Position numbers and translations under genes: made by a program
Shown here: in pieces, positions 1 to 8,652 of the stretch
Layout: each line of letters starts with the position of its first letter
Position numbering within the stretch: position 1 is the first letter of the stretch
The notes under the pieces: model-generated
Databases searched by the model: none
Told to the model about the DNA's origin: nothing
The model's input: the letters and a program-made list of their open reading frames with translations, nothing else
Assembly: GCF_008828755.2 (NCBI RefSeq)
Contig: NZ_QBLM01000001.1
Location: 372,001-436,000, forward strand
Origin: [Borrelia] turdi
Lineage (GTDB): Bacteria > Spirochaetota > Spirochaetia > Borreliales > Borreliaceae
Direction: 5' to 3'
DNA length: 64,000 nt

Positions 1-80
1 CTAAAATCTTCAATAAAAGAATCTTTAACATTGCAGCAAACTGGCAAAGCCCAAAATTCATTTGCATCCACATTTGTCAA
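1..80 (-). CDS. 5' end of an unidentified gene running off the left edge
   Basis: An open frame on the minus strand enters from the left edge and can start at TTG (80-78) or at an in-frame TTG at 95-93. A GGAG at 92-89 would serve as ribosome binding site for the TTG at 80. The visible peptide begins MTNVDANEFWALPVCCN. It is too short to assign to a family. It would be transcribed divergently from the gene starting at 362. Start choice and reality of the gene are inferences from the open frame and the GGAG only. Confidence 0.4.
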   Translation of the reverse strand, partial: MTNVDANEFWALPVCCNVKDSFIEDF

Positions 81-361
81 ATTCGCAAACTCCAACTAAA
101 CAAAAAATTAAATCAGTAAAAACCTATCATTACATAAATAAAAAGGATTTAAAAATAAAACTTCAAAAACAACTTACCTTACCAACATATGCAACAATTT
201 TAAAGCAACTTAATAAGAAATTCACTTAAAACTAACTTGAAATCAGCGCCACTTGCCAATAACAATAGCACCTCCGGTGATTTTTTATCACTTTTGATAA
301 ATGGACAAACTATGATAACATTATAAATTATAGATGTTTTCTAAATAAAAACAAGGACCTT

Positions 362-1870
362 ATGAATAAAAGAAAAAATCGAAACTTTAAGTATTTTATA
401 CTGCTTTCATGTATATCATTATTTGGGGCTAATAATACAATAAATTATTCTAGCATTAAAATTCCTTTAGAAGACTTAAGTGAAGAATTTAAAGATACTG
501 GAAATAAAAACGATCAAATAAACACCTCAAAACATTTAAACAAAAACATAGTTTCTTACAAAGATCCAAAAAAAGGTAAAGATTTAAAATTACCAGAAAA
601 CATAAGAGACAAAAACCTGTTTAAAAAAAGAATGGACGAAAATGATCTAAAATCTGTAATTGAAAATTATGAAAATAAAATTAAAAATATAGAAAAGCTT
701 TTAAAAACAAAAAATCAAAAAACACCGACAAATGAAAATAAAAAAATAGAATCAATAGAAAGAAAAGCAAAAAAGTATGAAATATTAACAAATAAATTAA
801 AAAACGAAATATTAGAAATAAAAAAACTCCTTAACAAGAAGGCCAGATCCGAAGAAGATGAAAATTATGAAGAAAAAATAAATATTGAAAACATTGAAGA
901 AGAGGAAGAAGAAGACGACGATGATGATGATTTTGAAGAAAATTATGAATATAATGATGAAATTGAAGAATTAAATAAGGACAACTACCCCTCTAGTGAA
1001 AGAATAATAAACAACCTAAAAAAAAATCTTGATGAGAATGAAAAATATTATGCTATTAATGAAAACAAAATAGATGAACTTGAAGACAGAATCAATGACA
1101 ATGAAAATACTATTTTAGACTTGCAAAGAGAATTAAGAAATTTTAAAAAAAAAGATGACTCAGATAAAAACTTAGAAGAAATTAAAGAAAATTTATCTTC
1201 AATAGGGAAAATAATAAACAATCTAAAAGGAAAAATTCACGCAAATGAAGCAATAAATAAAGAAAATCAAAAAAAAATAAGAACCGATAAACATAAATTC
1301 AAAGAATTAGAAGATAAGATAAAAGAGAATGAAGAAACTATTTTGAAACTTCAAAAAGAATTAAACAATTTTAAAAAAAAAGAAATTTCTCAAAAATCTT
1401 TAAACGAAGAAGCCCTAATTCCAACTATTACAAACAAAAATGATGAACTAGAAGAAATTAAAAAATTAGAAAAAAAATATTCAAAGCCTACAGAAAAAAA
1501 TGAAAACCAAAATCTAGAAAAGCCCACTAAAAGCAAGCCAAAAACAACTATGATAAAAACAGCAGATTTTCAAATCTATCCTGACATATACCTTAATAAC
1601 TATAAATTTAAAGAAAAAGGGGATCAATTTGCATTTAAAAAGGAAAACACATACTATATTGAAATAGATCCAACTAATAATTTAAATGAAGCTCTAAAAA
1701 ATCATGAAATAATCTCAAAATTCAAATTTGAAAAATATTTCATTAACCCTACTCTAAAAAATAAAGAAGAATTTTTTAGAAACTTAATAGAAGTCAAAAA
1801 TATCCATGAATTAGGCATTATGTATAAAAGCCTAAAGCCTGAATTCAAACAAATAAAAATAATTAAATAG
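362..1870 (+). CDS. secreted coiled-coil protein of unknown function
   Basis: A 502-residue protein of unknown function. The N-terminus has basic residues followed by a hydrophobic stretch (about residues 10-24, ending FGANN), which looks like a Sec signal peptide. An LLSC inside this stretch resembles a lipobox but is followed by more hydrophobic residues, so plain secretion is more likely. Residues about 70-390 are Lys/Glu-rich and predicted coiled coil, with a run of Glu then Asp near residues 178-194. Two related segments (about 215-268 and 285-345) both contain an IINNLK motif and end in a NFKKK motif, pointing to internal duplication. The last 100 residues look globular. An AAGGA precedes the ATG by 6 bases. 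It is convergent with ligA. Function is not recognised. Confidence 0.85.
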   Translation: MNKRKNRNFKYFILLSCISLFGANNTINYSSIKIPLEDLSEEFKDTGNKNDQINTSKHLNKNIVSYKDPKKGKDLKLPENIRDKNLFKKRMDENDLKSVIENYENKIKNIEKLLKTKNQKTPTNENKKIESIERKAKKYEILTNKLKNEILEIKKLLNKKARSEEDENYEEKINIENIEEEEEEDDDDDDFEENYEYNDEIEELNKDNYPSSERIINNLKKNLDENEKYYAINENKIDELEDRINDNENTILDLQRELRNFKKKDDSDKNLEEIKENLSSIGKIINNLKGKIHANEAINKENQKKIRTDKHKFKELEDKIKENEETILKLQKELNNFKKKEISQKSLNEEALIPTITNKNDELEEIKKLEKKYSKPTEKNENQNLEKPTKSKPKTTMIKTADFQIYPDIYLNNYKFKEKGDQFAFKKENTYYIEIDPTNNLNEALKNHEIISKFKFEKYFINPTLKNKEEFFRNLIEVKNIHELGIMYKSLKPEFKQIKIIK

Positions 1871-1894
1871 AAAATAAACCTTTTTAAATCTAAC

Positions 1895-3877
1895 TCAATC
1901 CAAGTAGCTCTTAATATCTTCAAAAGAGATAATTTTTATATTCAAATCCAAAGCTTTTTTAAGCTTTGATCCAGCTTTTTCTCCTACAACAAGAAAATCC
2001 AAACTACTAGTTACACAGGTTTTAAAAACTGCCCCTTTATTTATTAGTCTATCAATAACAATAGACCTAGAATAACCATTAAAAGCTCCAGTAATGCAAA
2101 ACTTTTTATCAAGTAATAACTTATTTCCATCATCAATCATGATAGACTCTTCCATTTTAAATTCTAAATTTTCAAAAAATTTAAACTTATTAAGCATTAT
2201 TGAATCATTAAAAGCTTCAATAATATTTAAAGCAATTTTTTCTCCTATGCCTTTAATTTTCAATAATGTTAAAAAAGCAAAATCTCTATCTTGACAAAGC
2301 CTAAAAAGCTTTGAAAATGAATTTAAGTTATTAATAAATAACAACCTTATAGCATTTTCTCCTAACTCTTTAATTCCCATACTAAGAAGTAATTTACTAA
2401 ATGGCTTTTTTTTGCTAGCTTCAATTGAATTTATCAAATTATTTACCTTTTTATCTTTAAACCCTTTAAATTCAAGAAGTTTATAAAAATTAAATGTATA
2501 AAGATCAACTTCTGAAGAAATAAATTTCTTCTCAAAAAGAAAAGAAATGGTTTTATCAGAAAGTCCTTCAATATCCATACAATTTTTACTACAAAAAAAT
2601 TTTATCTTCTCAACTACCACTGAAGGACAATTATTATTTACACAAAAAAAATGGGCTCCCTCTTTTACTAAAACCATCTTGCAAGCTGGACAATTATCAG
2701 GAACCTTGAAAAACCCTTTTGAAAATTTATTTACTACCATTTCAACAGCAGGAATCACATCTCCTCTTCTTGAAACCTTAACAACATCACCAACATTCAA
2801 ACCAATAGATATTATATAATCTTGATTATGCAAGGTTGCATTGGTAATAAACGCCCCCGAAACAAAAACTTTATCAATATTAGCAACCGGAGTAATTTTA
2901 CCACTACGCCCAACCTGAACAACAATACTATTTACCCTGCTAAAACCTGAAAGGGCTTCAAATTTGTAAGCCATTGCCCATTTAGGGTGATGCGAAGTAT
3001 AACCCAATCTTTCTCTTAAAGTAAAATCGCTAACCTTAAGAACAACTCCATCTATTTCATACTCAAAAGAATTTCTTTTTTTTGTTATATCTGCTATGTA
3101 ATTTAAAACTTCCCCAATAGAACTTTTTTGATCAAAAAATCTAATCAAAGGATCAACTTTAAAACCCAATTTCTTTAGTCTTTCAATGGCCAAATCATTA
3201 GCTTTAAACTCCAATCCAGCATTCAAAAAATCATAAATGAAAATATTTAAAGGGAAATTAGCAACCTCTCTACTATCAACCCTTCTAAGTATTCCTGAGG
3301 CTAAATTTCTAGAATTAGTATAAGGTTTTTCCAAAAATTTATTTATTTTAAAAAAATTTTTTTTAGTAATATAAACCTCTCCTCTTAATATTAAATCAAC
3401 CTTTTCATCAAGAAATAAAGGAATATGCCTAATGGTTTTAATGTTTTTAGTAACGTCATTACCAAATTTTCCATTACCCCTAGTAAGAGCTTTTTCAAGA
3501 ATACCATCTTTATAATAAAGAACAATAGAGCATCCATCAATCTTTGGTTCAACAGAAATATTAAAAAAATTGTTAAAATCAATCTTATCTATCCATGATT
3601 CTAACAAATTAAGATCATAAACCTTGTCAAGACTTAATATAGGAACAGAATGTTCAACTTCTTTAAAGTCATTCAAAAGATCGCTGCCAAACTTAAGAGT
3701 GGGGGAATCCGGGGTCTTATATTCAGGATACTTACTTTCCAACTCTTGAAGCCTTAAAATATGCTTATCATATACAAAATCTTCAACACTGGGCAAAGAA
3801 TCGACATAGTACTCTTTATCCCACTTTCTAATCAACTTTTTCAAGTTTGCAATTTCTTGCTGTATTTTACTGCTCAT
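1895..3877 (-). CDS. ligA: NAD-dependent DNA ligase LigA
   Basis: Seals nicks in duplex DNA using NAD+, joining Okazaki fragments and finishing repair. The adenylation lysine is in a KIDG motif (Lys112 counting from the start used here). The order fits the family: Ia and adenylation domain, OB fold, four-cysteine zinc finger (CPAC ... CVNNNC), helix-hairpin-helix repeats and a C-terminal BRCT domain ending near the stop. I start at the ATG giving MSSKIQQEI, for 660 residues, because it matches the usual family N-terminus; the frame stays open to a TTG at 3979, which would add 34 residues with no family resemblance. Neither start has a good ribosome binding site. The gene is convergent with its left neighbour, 24 bases away. 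Confidence 0.95.
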   Translation of the reverse strand: MSSKIQQEIANLKKLIRKWDKEYYVDSLPSVEDFVYDKHILRLQELESKYPEYKTPDSPTLKFGSDLLNDFKEVEHSVPILSLDKVYDLNLLESWIDKIDFNNFFNISVEPKIDGCSIVLYYKDGILEKALTRGNGKFGNDVTKNIKTIRHIPLFLDEKVDLILRGEVYITKKNFFKINKFLEKPYTNSRNLASGILRRVDSREVANFPLNIFIYDFLNAGLEFKANDLAIERLKKLGFKVDPLIRFFDQKSSIGEVLNYIADITKKRNSFEYEIDGVVLKVSDFTLRERLGYTSHHPKWAMAYKFEALSGFSRVNSIVVQVGRSGKITPVANIDKVFVSGAFITNATLHNQDYIISIGLNVGDVVKVSRRGDVIPAVEMVVNKFSKGFFKVPDNCPACKMVLVKEGAHFFCVNNNCPSVVVEKIKFFCSKNCMDIEGLSDKTISFLFEKKFISSEVDLYTFNFYKLLEFKGFKDKKVNNLINSIEASKKKPFSKLLLSMGIKELGENAIRLLFINNLNSFSKLFRLCQDRDFAFLTLLKIKGIGEKIALNIIEAFNDSIMLNKFKFFENLEFKMEESIMIDDGNKLLLDKKFCITGAFNGYSRSIVIDRLINKGAVFKTCVTSSLDFLVVGEKAGSKLKKALDLNIKIISFEDIKSYLD

Positions 3878-4130
3878 AGGAGTAAAATTTAACACATTCT
3901 TCATTATTTTATCAAACAATCTAAATTCATAAGAAAAAGCCACCTTGTTATTATTATAAAAACTATCAAATAACACCAAAAAAACACATATTATTTTTAC
4001 TTATATTCAAAGTAAAATAATCTTTAAATAAAAAAATCAATCAAAAAGGCAATATTACAAAAATGTGAATTATATTTTAATTGTCGTCAAAGATATTTTA
4101 ATATGTTAAAATGGACAAAGGAGTGCTTAT

Positions 4131-4511
4131 TTGGAAGAAGGTAAAAAAGCTTTAATAACAGATGACTCACTTTTTATGAGAAAAAACCTAATAAACATCT
4201 TAAAGCAATTGGGATTCAAAGAATTCTTAGAGGCCGAAGATGGAATTCAGGCTGTTAAAGAATTTGAAAAACAAAATAATATTGATCTAATAACACTCGA
4301 TATAACAATGATGGGAATGGATGGAATTACGGCTCTTGAGAGAATATATGAAATTAATAAAAAATTGCTTAAAAAAGTCAATATATTGATGGTTACAGCT
4401 ATTGGAAAACAAGAATTAATACAAAAAGCTTTATCGCTTGGGGCTAGAGGATATATTACAAAACCTTTTAAAAAAGACCAAATAATAGAACAAATCAAAC
4501 TTTTAGATTAG
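4131..4511 (+). CDS. cheY: CheY-type chemotaxis response regulator
   Basis: A single receiver domain of 126 residues with no output domain. Conserved residues are present: acidic pair Asp11-Asp12, phosphoacceptor Asp57 (TLD), Thr89 (VTA) and Lys111 before Pro (TKPF). Known CheY proteins are phosphorylated by CheA and bind the flagellar switch protein FliM. B. burgdorferi has several CheY paralogues, and this copy, next to fliS, corresponds to the one usually called CheY1. Translation starts at TTG with AAAGGAGTG 6 bases upstream. It opens the run cheY-fliS-flgN-like-polA-coaE. Which paralogue drives the motor cannot be decided from sequence. Confidence 0.93.
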   Translation: MEEGKKALITDDSLFMRKNLINILKQLGFKEFLEAEDGIQAVKEFEKQNNIDLITLDITMMGMDGITALERIYEINKKLLKKVNILMVTAIGKQELIQKALSLGARGYITKPFKKDQIIEQIKLLD

Positions 4512-4519
4512 AGGAAATT

Positions 4520-4939
4520 TTGATATCAAAAGAAAAAATATATAAACAAACGCAAATAAACACATCAAACCCCCTCTCAATATTGATAATGCTTTATGAC
4601 AAAGCAATACAAGACTTGAAAATTGCCAAAGAACTTATAAAAGATGGAAATTGGCAAAATACAATTAAAGCTAATGAAAAAATTTTTCATGCACAAGAAA
4701 TCATTACTGAATTAATGTCAACATTAAATTTTGAACAAGGTGGAAATATCTCTACAAACTTACTCTCAATATACTCGTTTCTAAATAAAGAGCTAGAAAA
4801 TGTTTTTTTAAAAAAAGAAATACACAAAATTGACAATGTTATAAAACAATTGCAAATATTAAGCCTTACTTGGAAAAAGTTAAAAACAAAAGAAAATAAT
4901 ACTACTCACAATAAGTTAGGAATCAATATTGTTGGCTAA
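4520..4939 (+). CDS. fliS: flagellin export chaperone FliS
   Basis: 139 residues with the FliS pattern: a short N-terminal segment (YKQTQINTSNP), the helix LIMLYDKAIQDL and a following helical bundle. FliS binds the C-terminus of flagellin in the cytoplasm and prevents early polymerisation before export. The start is TTG with GAGG 5 bases upstream, 8 bases after cheY ends. The 3' end overlaps the next gene by 11 bases, so the two are probably translationally coupled. The flagellin it serves lies outside this window. Confidence 0.9.
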   Translation: MISKEKIYKQTQINTSNPLSILIMLYDKAIQDLKIAKELIKDGNWQNTIKANEKIFHAQEIITELMSTLNFEQGGNISTNLLSIYSFLNKELENVFLKKEIHKIDNVIKQLQILSLTWKKLKTKENNTTHNKLGINIVG

Positions 4940-5330
4940 TGAAATTTTAAAAAAATATTTTAACAATTTATTATTAGAATTAAAAGAACTAAAGTTGATA
5001 TTAACAATAGAAAGTGATAAATTGCAAAGAGAAGAAATAAGAATATTAAATGTAACCAATCCTAAAAAGGATTTAATCTTAGAATCAATCAAAAACTATT
5101 ATAAAACAATAAATGCATGGTTAAAACCTAAAAACCAAAAATTGGATAATTTTGACCATTTGATTAAAGAAATTAACCTACTAAAAGAAGAAATATATAT
5201 TAAATATCAAAGTTGTTATAAACTCTTACAACAAATTGCAAGTGCAAAAAGAAAAATCTCAAAAATTAAAAAACATCAAAACCACATTACAGTAATCAAT
5301 ACACCTATAATGCTAGATATTAAAATATGA
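4929..5330 (+). CDS. FlgN-like putative flagellar chaperone
   Basis: A 133-residue, all-helical, charged protein. Helical spacing and an NPKKDLI segment near residue 43 resemble FlgN/FliT-type secretion chaperones, in which a helix rich in Leu/Glu precedes a conserved lysine. Context supports this: it overlaps fliS by 11 bases and follows cheY. It starts with two TTG codons in a row (4929 or 4932). The stop overlaps the polA ATG by four bases. The assignment is inferred from helix pattern and neighbourhood; a generic coiled-coil protein cannot be excluded. Confidence 0.55.
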   Translation: MLANEILKKYFNNLLLELKELKLILTIESDKLQREEIRILNVTNPKKDLILESIKNYYKTINAWLKPKNQKLDNFDHLIKEINLLKEEIYIKYQSCYKLLQQIASAKRKISKIKKHQNHITVINTPIMLDIKI

Positions 5331-8053
5331 AAGAACTTTACTTAATTGACGCACTAAACATAATATTTAGAAATTATCACGTAATGAAAAATTATCCACT
5401 TTTAAATACACGAGGAGAAAATGTTAACGCATTTATTGGCTTTTTTAAAACATTATTTTTCATAATAAAAGAAAAAAATCCCGAACATTTGATTGTTACC
5501 TTTGACTCAGAAATACCAACTTTTAGAAAACAAAAATATCCAAACTATAAAGCAACAAGAGATGCGCCTCCGAATGATTTAATACCTCAAATAGGATGGA
5601 TAAAAGAGGGGCTTTTAAAGGCAAAAATACCAATCTTTGAGATCGAGGGCTACGAGGCTGACGATCTTTTAGCTAGTTTTGCTAAAAAAGCTACAAAGAA
5701 TAACTATTTAACTTACATTATTTCTCCTGACAAAGACTTGCTGCAAACAATGTCAGAATACACAAAGATACTTAAAATTGAAAACAACAGCTTTGTTGAA
5801 ATGAACAATGAGTACGTAATAAAAAAATTTGGAATAAATAGCTTTCAAATAAAAGATTATTTAGCTATTGTTGGAGACAGATCTGATAATATACCTGGAA
5901 TAAAAGGCATTGGGCCAAAAGGAGCAGCAAATTTATTAAAAGAATTTAAAACCTTAAAAGGAATATATTCAAATTTAGAGCTAATAAATAAAAAACATCA
6001 AGAACTTTTAATCAAAGAAAAAGAAAATGCTTTTTTAAGCTATGATCTTATAAGTCTTGAAGAAAATTTAAAAATTCCAGAAATTGAAAACTTTGCCTTA
6101 AAAAATTTTAGTGAAGATATAATATCTTTGTTTGAAAAGCATTCAGCAATTACGCTAATAAAAACTTATAAAAAAGATATCCTAAAACAAAAAGAAGAAA
6201 ATATAGGCCAAAAAAGCCTTTTCAATCAAGAATCTACTACTAAAAACTCAAATACCCTAAATACAATTGATACAGAAAATGTTAAATATCATACAATAAC
6301 AACAAAAAAAGATCTTGACAATTTAATAGAAAGCCTTAAAAAGGCTAAATACATATCAATAGACACAGAAACATCTTCGCTTGACACATATACGGCAAAA
6401 TTAATTGGAATTTCCACTTCATTCAAAGAATTTGAAGGTTACTATATCCCAATCGAAGCTAAAGGAAAAGTTTACATAGAAAAACATTATATAATACAAA
6501 AATTTAACAATCTCTTTGAATCAAGCCCAAAAATAATTGGTCAAAATTATAAATTTGACTATAAAATACTAAAAAACAATGGATTTAGCCCTATCCCACC
6601 TTATTTTGATACAATGATTGCAGCATACCTTATTGACACAAACTCAAAAGTATCGCTTGATTTTCTTGCAGAAAAATATTTACTGCATAAAAATATCAAA
6701 TACGAAGATGTGATACAAAAAAATGATAACTTTGCAAACATATCTCTAGAAATGGCAACAAGTTATTCATCCGAAGATGCTGATATTACATTCAGATTAT
6801 TTAAAATATTTACCAAAAAATTAAAAGAAGATGGGCTTGATAAGTTAATGCACGAAATAGAAATGCCTTTTAACAATGTAATTATAGAAATGGAAGAAAA
6901 TGGCATTTATCTTGATAAAGAATATTTAAAAGAATATGGAAAAGAACTTGGAAAAGAATTAGAACTAATTGAAAGCAAGATAATAAAAAGCATAGGAATT
7001 GATTTTAATCTAAATTCTCCAAAACAAATGCATGAAATTTTATTTGAAAAACTAAATCTAAAATTACCAGAGAAAATGAAAAAAGATTCAACTGATATAA
7101 AAGTGCTCGAATCTCTGAGAGGACAGCATGAATCAATTGAAAACCTAATAAAACACAGGCAAATTGCAAAATTGAAGAGCACCTACACAGATAATTTGGC
7201 AGCACTAATAAACTATAAGACAAATAGACTGCATACAAGCTTCATACAAACAAAAACAGCAACTGGTAGAATCACCAGTATAAATCCCAACTTACAAAAC
7301 ATACCAATAAAAGATGAGAAAGGAAGAAAAATAAGAAAAGCATTTAAGCCGGAAAATGGGAATATTTTTATTTCAGCTGATTATTCTCAGATTGAGCTTG
7401 CTATACTTGCTCATTTATCACAAGACGAAGCACTTATTAAAGCATTTGAAAATAATAAAGACATTCATGCAGAAACTGCTTCTAAACTTTTCAAAATAGA
7501 GGAAAAAGAAATTACTCCCAACTTGAGAAGAATAGCAAAATCTATTAATTTTGGAATAATTTATAGAATGTCAGATTTTAGACTCGCAAAAGAACTGGGA
7601 ATTACAAAAGAAAAAGCAAAAGGATTTATAAACTCTTACTTTGACTCTTATCCAAAGATTAAAGAGTTTATAATAAATCAAATAAACTTCGTAAGAAATA
7701 CTGGATATAGCGAAACTATCTTAAAACGAAGAAGATATATAAAAGAAATTAATAGTAATAATTATTTGGAAAGATCTGCTGCAGAAAGAATAGCAATAAA
7801 TAGCATAATTCAGGGAAGTGCTGCTGATATCATGAAAATTGCAATGGTCAAAGTATTTAATGAATTTAAAAGTAAAAAAATGGAATCAAAAGTATTACTG
7901 CAGGTACACGATGAAATGCTTATTGAATCTCCTATTAAAGAGGAAGATGAAGTAAAAAAAATATTAAAAATTATGATGGAAACCGCTTACACATTAAATC
8001 TACCCTTAAGAGCAAATATTGAAACGGGCAAATCATGGGGCGAAATCCATTAA
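5327..8053 (+). CDS. polA: DNA polymerase I
   Basis: A 908-residue family A polymerase for Okazaki fragment processing and repair synthesis. The N-terminal third is the 5'-3' exonuclease (YEADDLLA; GDRSDNIPG). The middle holds an apparently intact 3'-5' proofreading domain: DTETSSLD, GQNYKFDYK and YSSEDAD carry the acidic and tyrosine residues of Exo I, II and III. The C-terminus holds polymerase motif A (DYSQIEL), motif B (RRIAKSINFGIIYRMS) and motif C (VHDE). In motif B the usual YGMS is YRMS (Arg747), discussed as a finding. Coupled by ATGA overlap to the gene before it and overlapping coaE by 19 bases. Confidence 0.97.
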   Translation: MKELYLIDALNIIFRNYHVMKNYPLLNTRGENVNAFIGFFKTLFFIIKEKNPEHLIVTFDSEIPTFRKQKYPNYKATRDAPPNDLIPQIGWIKEGLLKAKIPIFEIEGYEADDLLASFAKKATKNNYLTYIISPDKDLLQTMSEYTKILKIENNSFVEMNNEYVIKKFGINSFQIKDYLAIVGDRSDNIPGIKGIGPKGAANLLKEFKTLKGIYSNLELINKKHQELLIKEKENAFLSYDLISLEENLKIPEIENFALKNFSEDIISLFEKHSAITLIKTYKKDILKQKEENIGQKSLFNQESTTKNSNTLNTIDTENVKYHTITTKKDLDNLIESLKKAKYISIDTETSSLDTYTAKLIGISTSFKEFEGYYIPIEAKGKVYIEKHYIIQKFNNLFESSPKIIGQNYKFDYKILKNNGFSPIPPYFDTMIAAYLIDTNSKVSLDFLAEKYLLHKNIKYEDVIQKNDNFANISLEMATSYSSEDADITFRLFKIFTKKLKEDGLDKLMHEIEMPFNNVIIEMEENGIYLDKEYLKEYGKELGKELELIESKIIKSIGIDFNLNSPKQMHEILFEKLNLKLPEKMKKDSTDIKVLESLRGQHESIENLIKHRQIAKLKSTYTDNLAALINYKTNRLHTSFIQTKTATGRITSINPNLQNIPIKDEKGRKIRKAFKPENGNIFISADYSQIELAILAHLSQDEALIKAFENNKDIHAETASKLFKIEEKEITPNLRRIAKSINFGIIYRMSDFRLAKELGITKEKAKGFINSYFDSYPKIKEFIINQINFVRNTGYSETILKRRRYIKEINSNNYLERSAAERIAINSIIQGSAADIMKIAMVKVFNEFKSKKMESKVLLQVHDEMLIESPIKEEDEVKKILKIMMETAYTLNLPLRANIETGKSWGEIH

Positions 8054-8652
8054 TCATTGGGATAACAGGAAAAATTGCATCTGGAAAAGATGTTACTTCT
8101 AAAATAATTAGCAATAAATATGGATTTTACGAAATAAATGTAGACAAACTTGGGCATTTAGCCTTACATGAAAAAAAAGAAGAAATAGTTAAAATATTTG
8201 GTCAAAAAATATTAAATACTAAAAATGAAATAGACAAACTCTTGATAAGAAATCTTGTATTTAATAACAATAAAGAATTAAAAAAACTTGAAAGTATATC
8301 TCATCCAATAATACTTAATAAAATAAAAAAAATACTAATTCAAAACCAATCTACAAAAATAATAATCAATGCTGCTTTACTTTTTAAGCTAAATTTAGAA
8401 AAACTTTGCGACTATATAATTGTAGTCAAAGCAAAGATTCCTATAATAAAAAATAGATTATCATATTCTATGCCAAGAATAGACTCAAATATAATTAATA
8501 AAATACTCAAAATTCAAAAAGATATTTTTTTTAAAAAAAATATTATAAACTTAAGAATAATCAATATAATTAATAACAAGAATTATACATATCTAGAAAA
8601 AGAAATTGAAAAAAAAATGCAGGAGATAATTAACTATGAAAGATTTGAATGA
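8035..8652 (+). CDS. coaE: dephospho-CoA kinase
   Basis: Phosphorylates dephospho-CoA at the ribose 3' hydroxyl, the last step of coenzyme A synthesis. The P-loop is GKIASGKD near residues 12-19, matching the family's GxxGSGKS form. 205 residues, normal for the family; the C-terminal 40 residues are very Lys/Ile/Asn-rich. The ATG lies within polA and the 3' end overlaps the next gene by 17 bases. It pairs functionally with type III pantothenate kinase (27052-27828) in this window, the first step of the same pathway. Confidence 0.9.
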   Translation: MGRNPLIIGITGKIASGKDVTSKIISNKYGFYEINVDKLGHLALHEKKEEIVKIFGQKILNTKNEIDKLLIRNLVFNNNKELKKLESISHPIILNKIKKILIQNQSTKIIINAALLFKLNLEKLCDYIIVVKAKIPIIKNRLSYSMPRIDSNIINKILKIQKDIFFKKNIINLRIINIINNKNYTYLEKEIEKKMQEIINYERFE

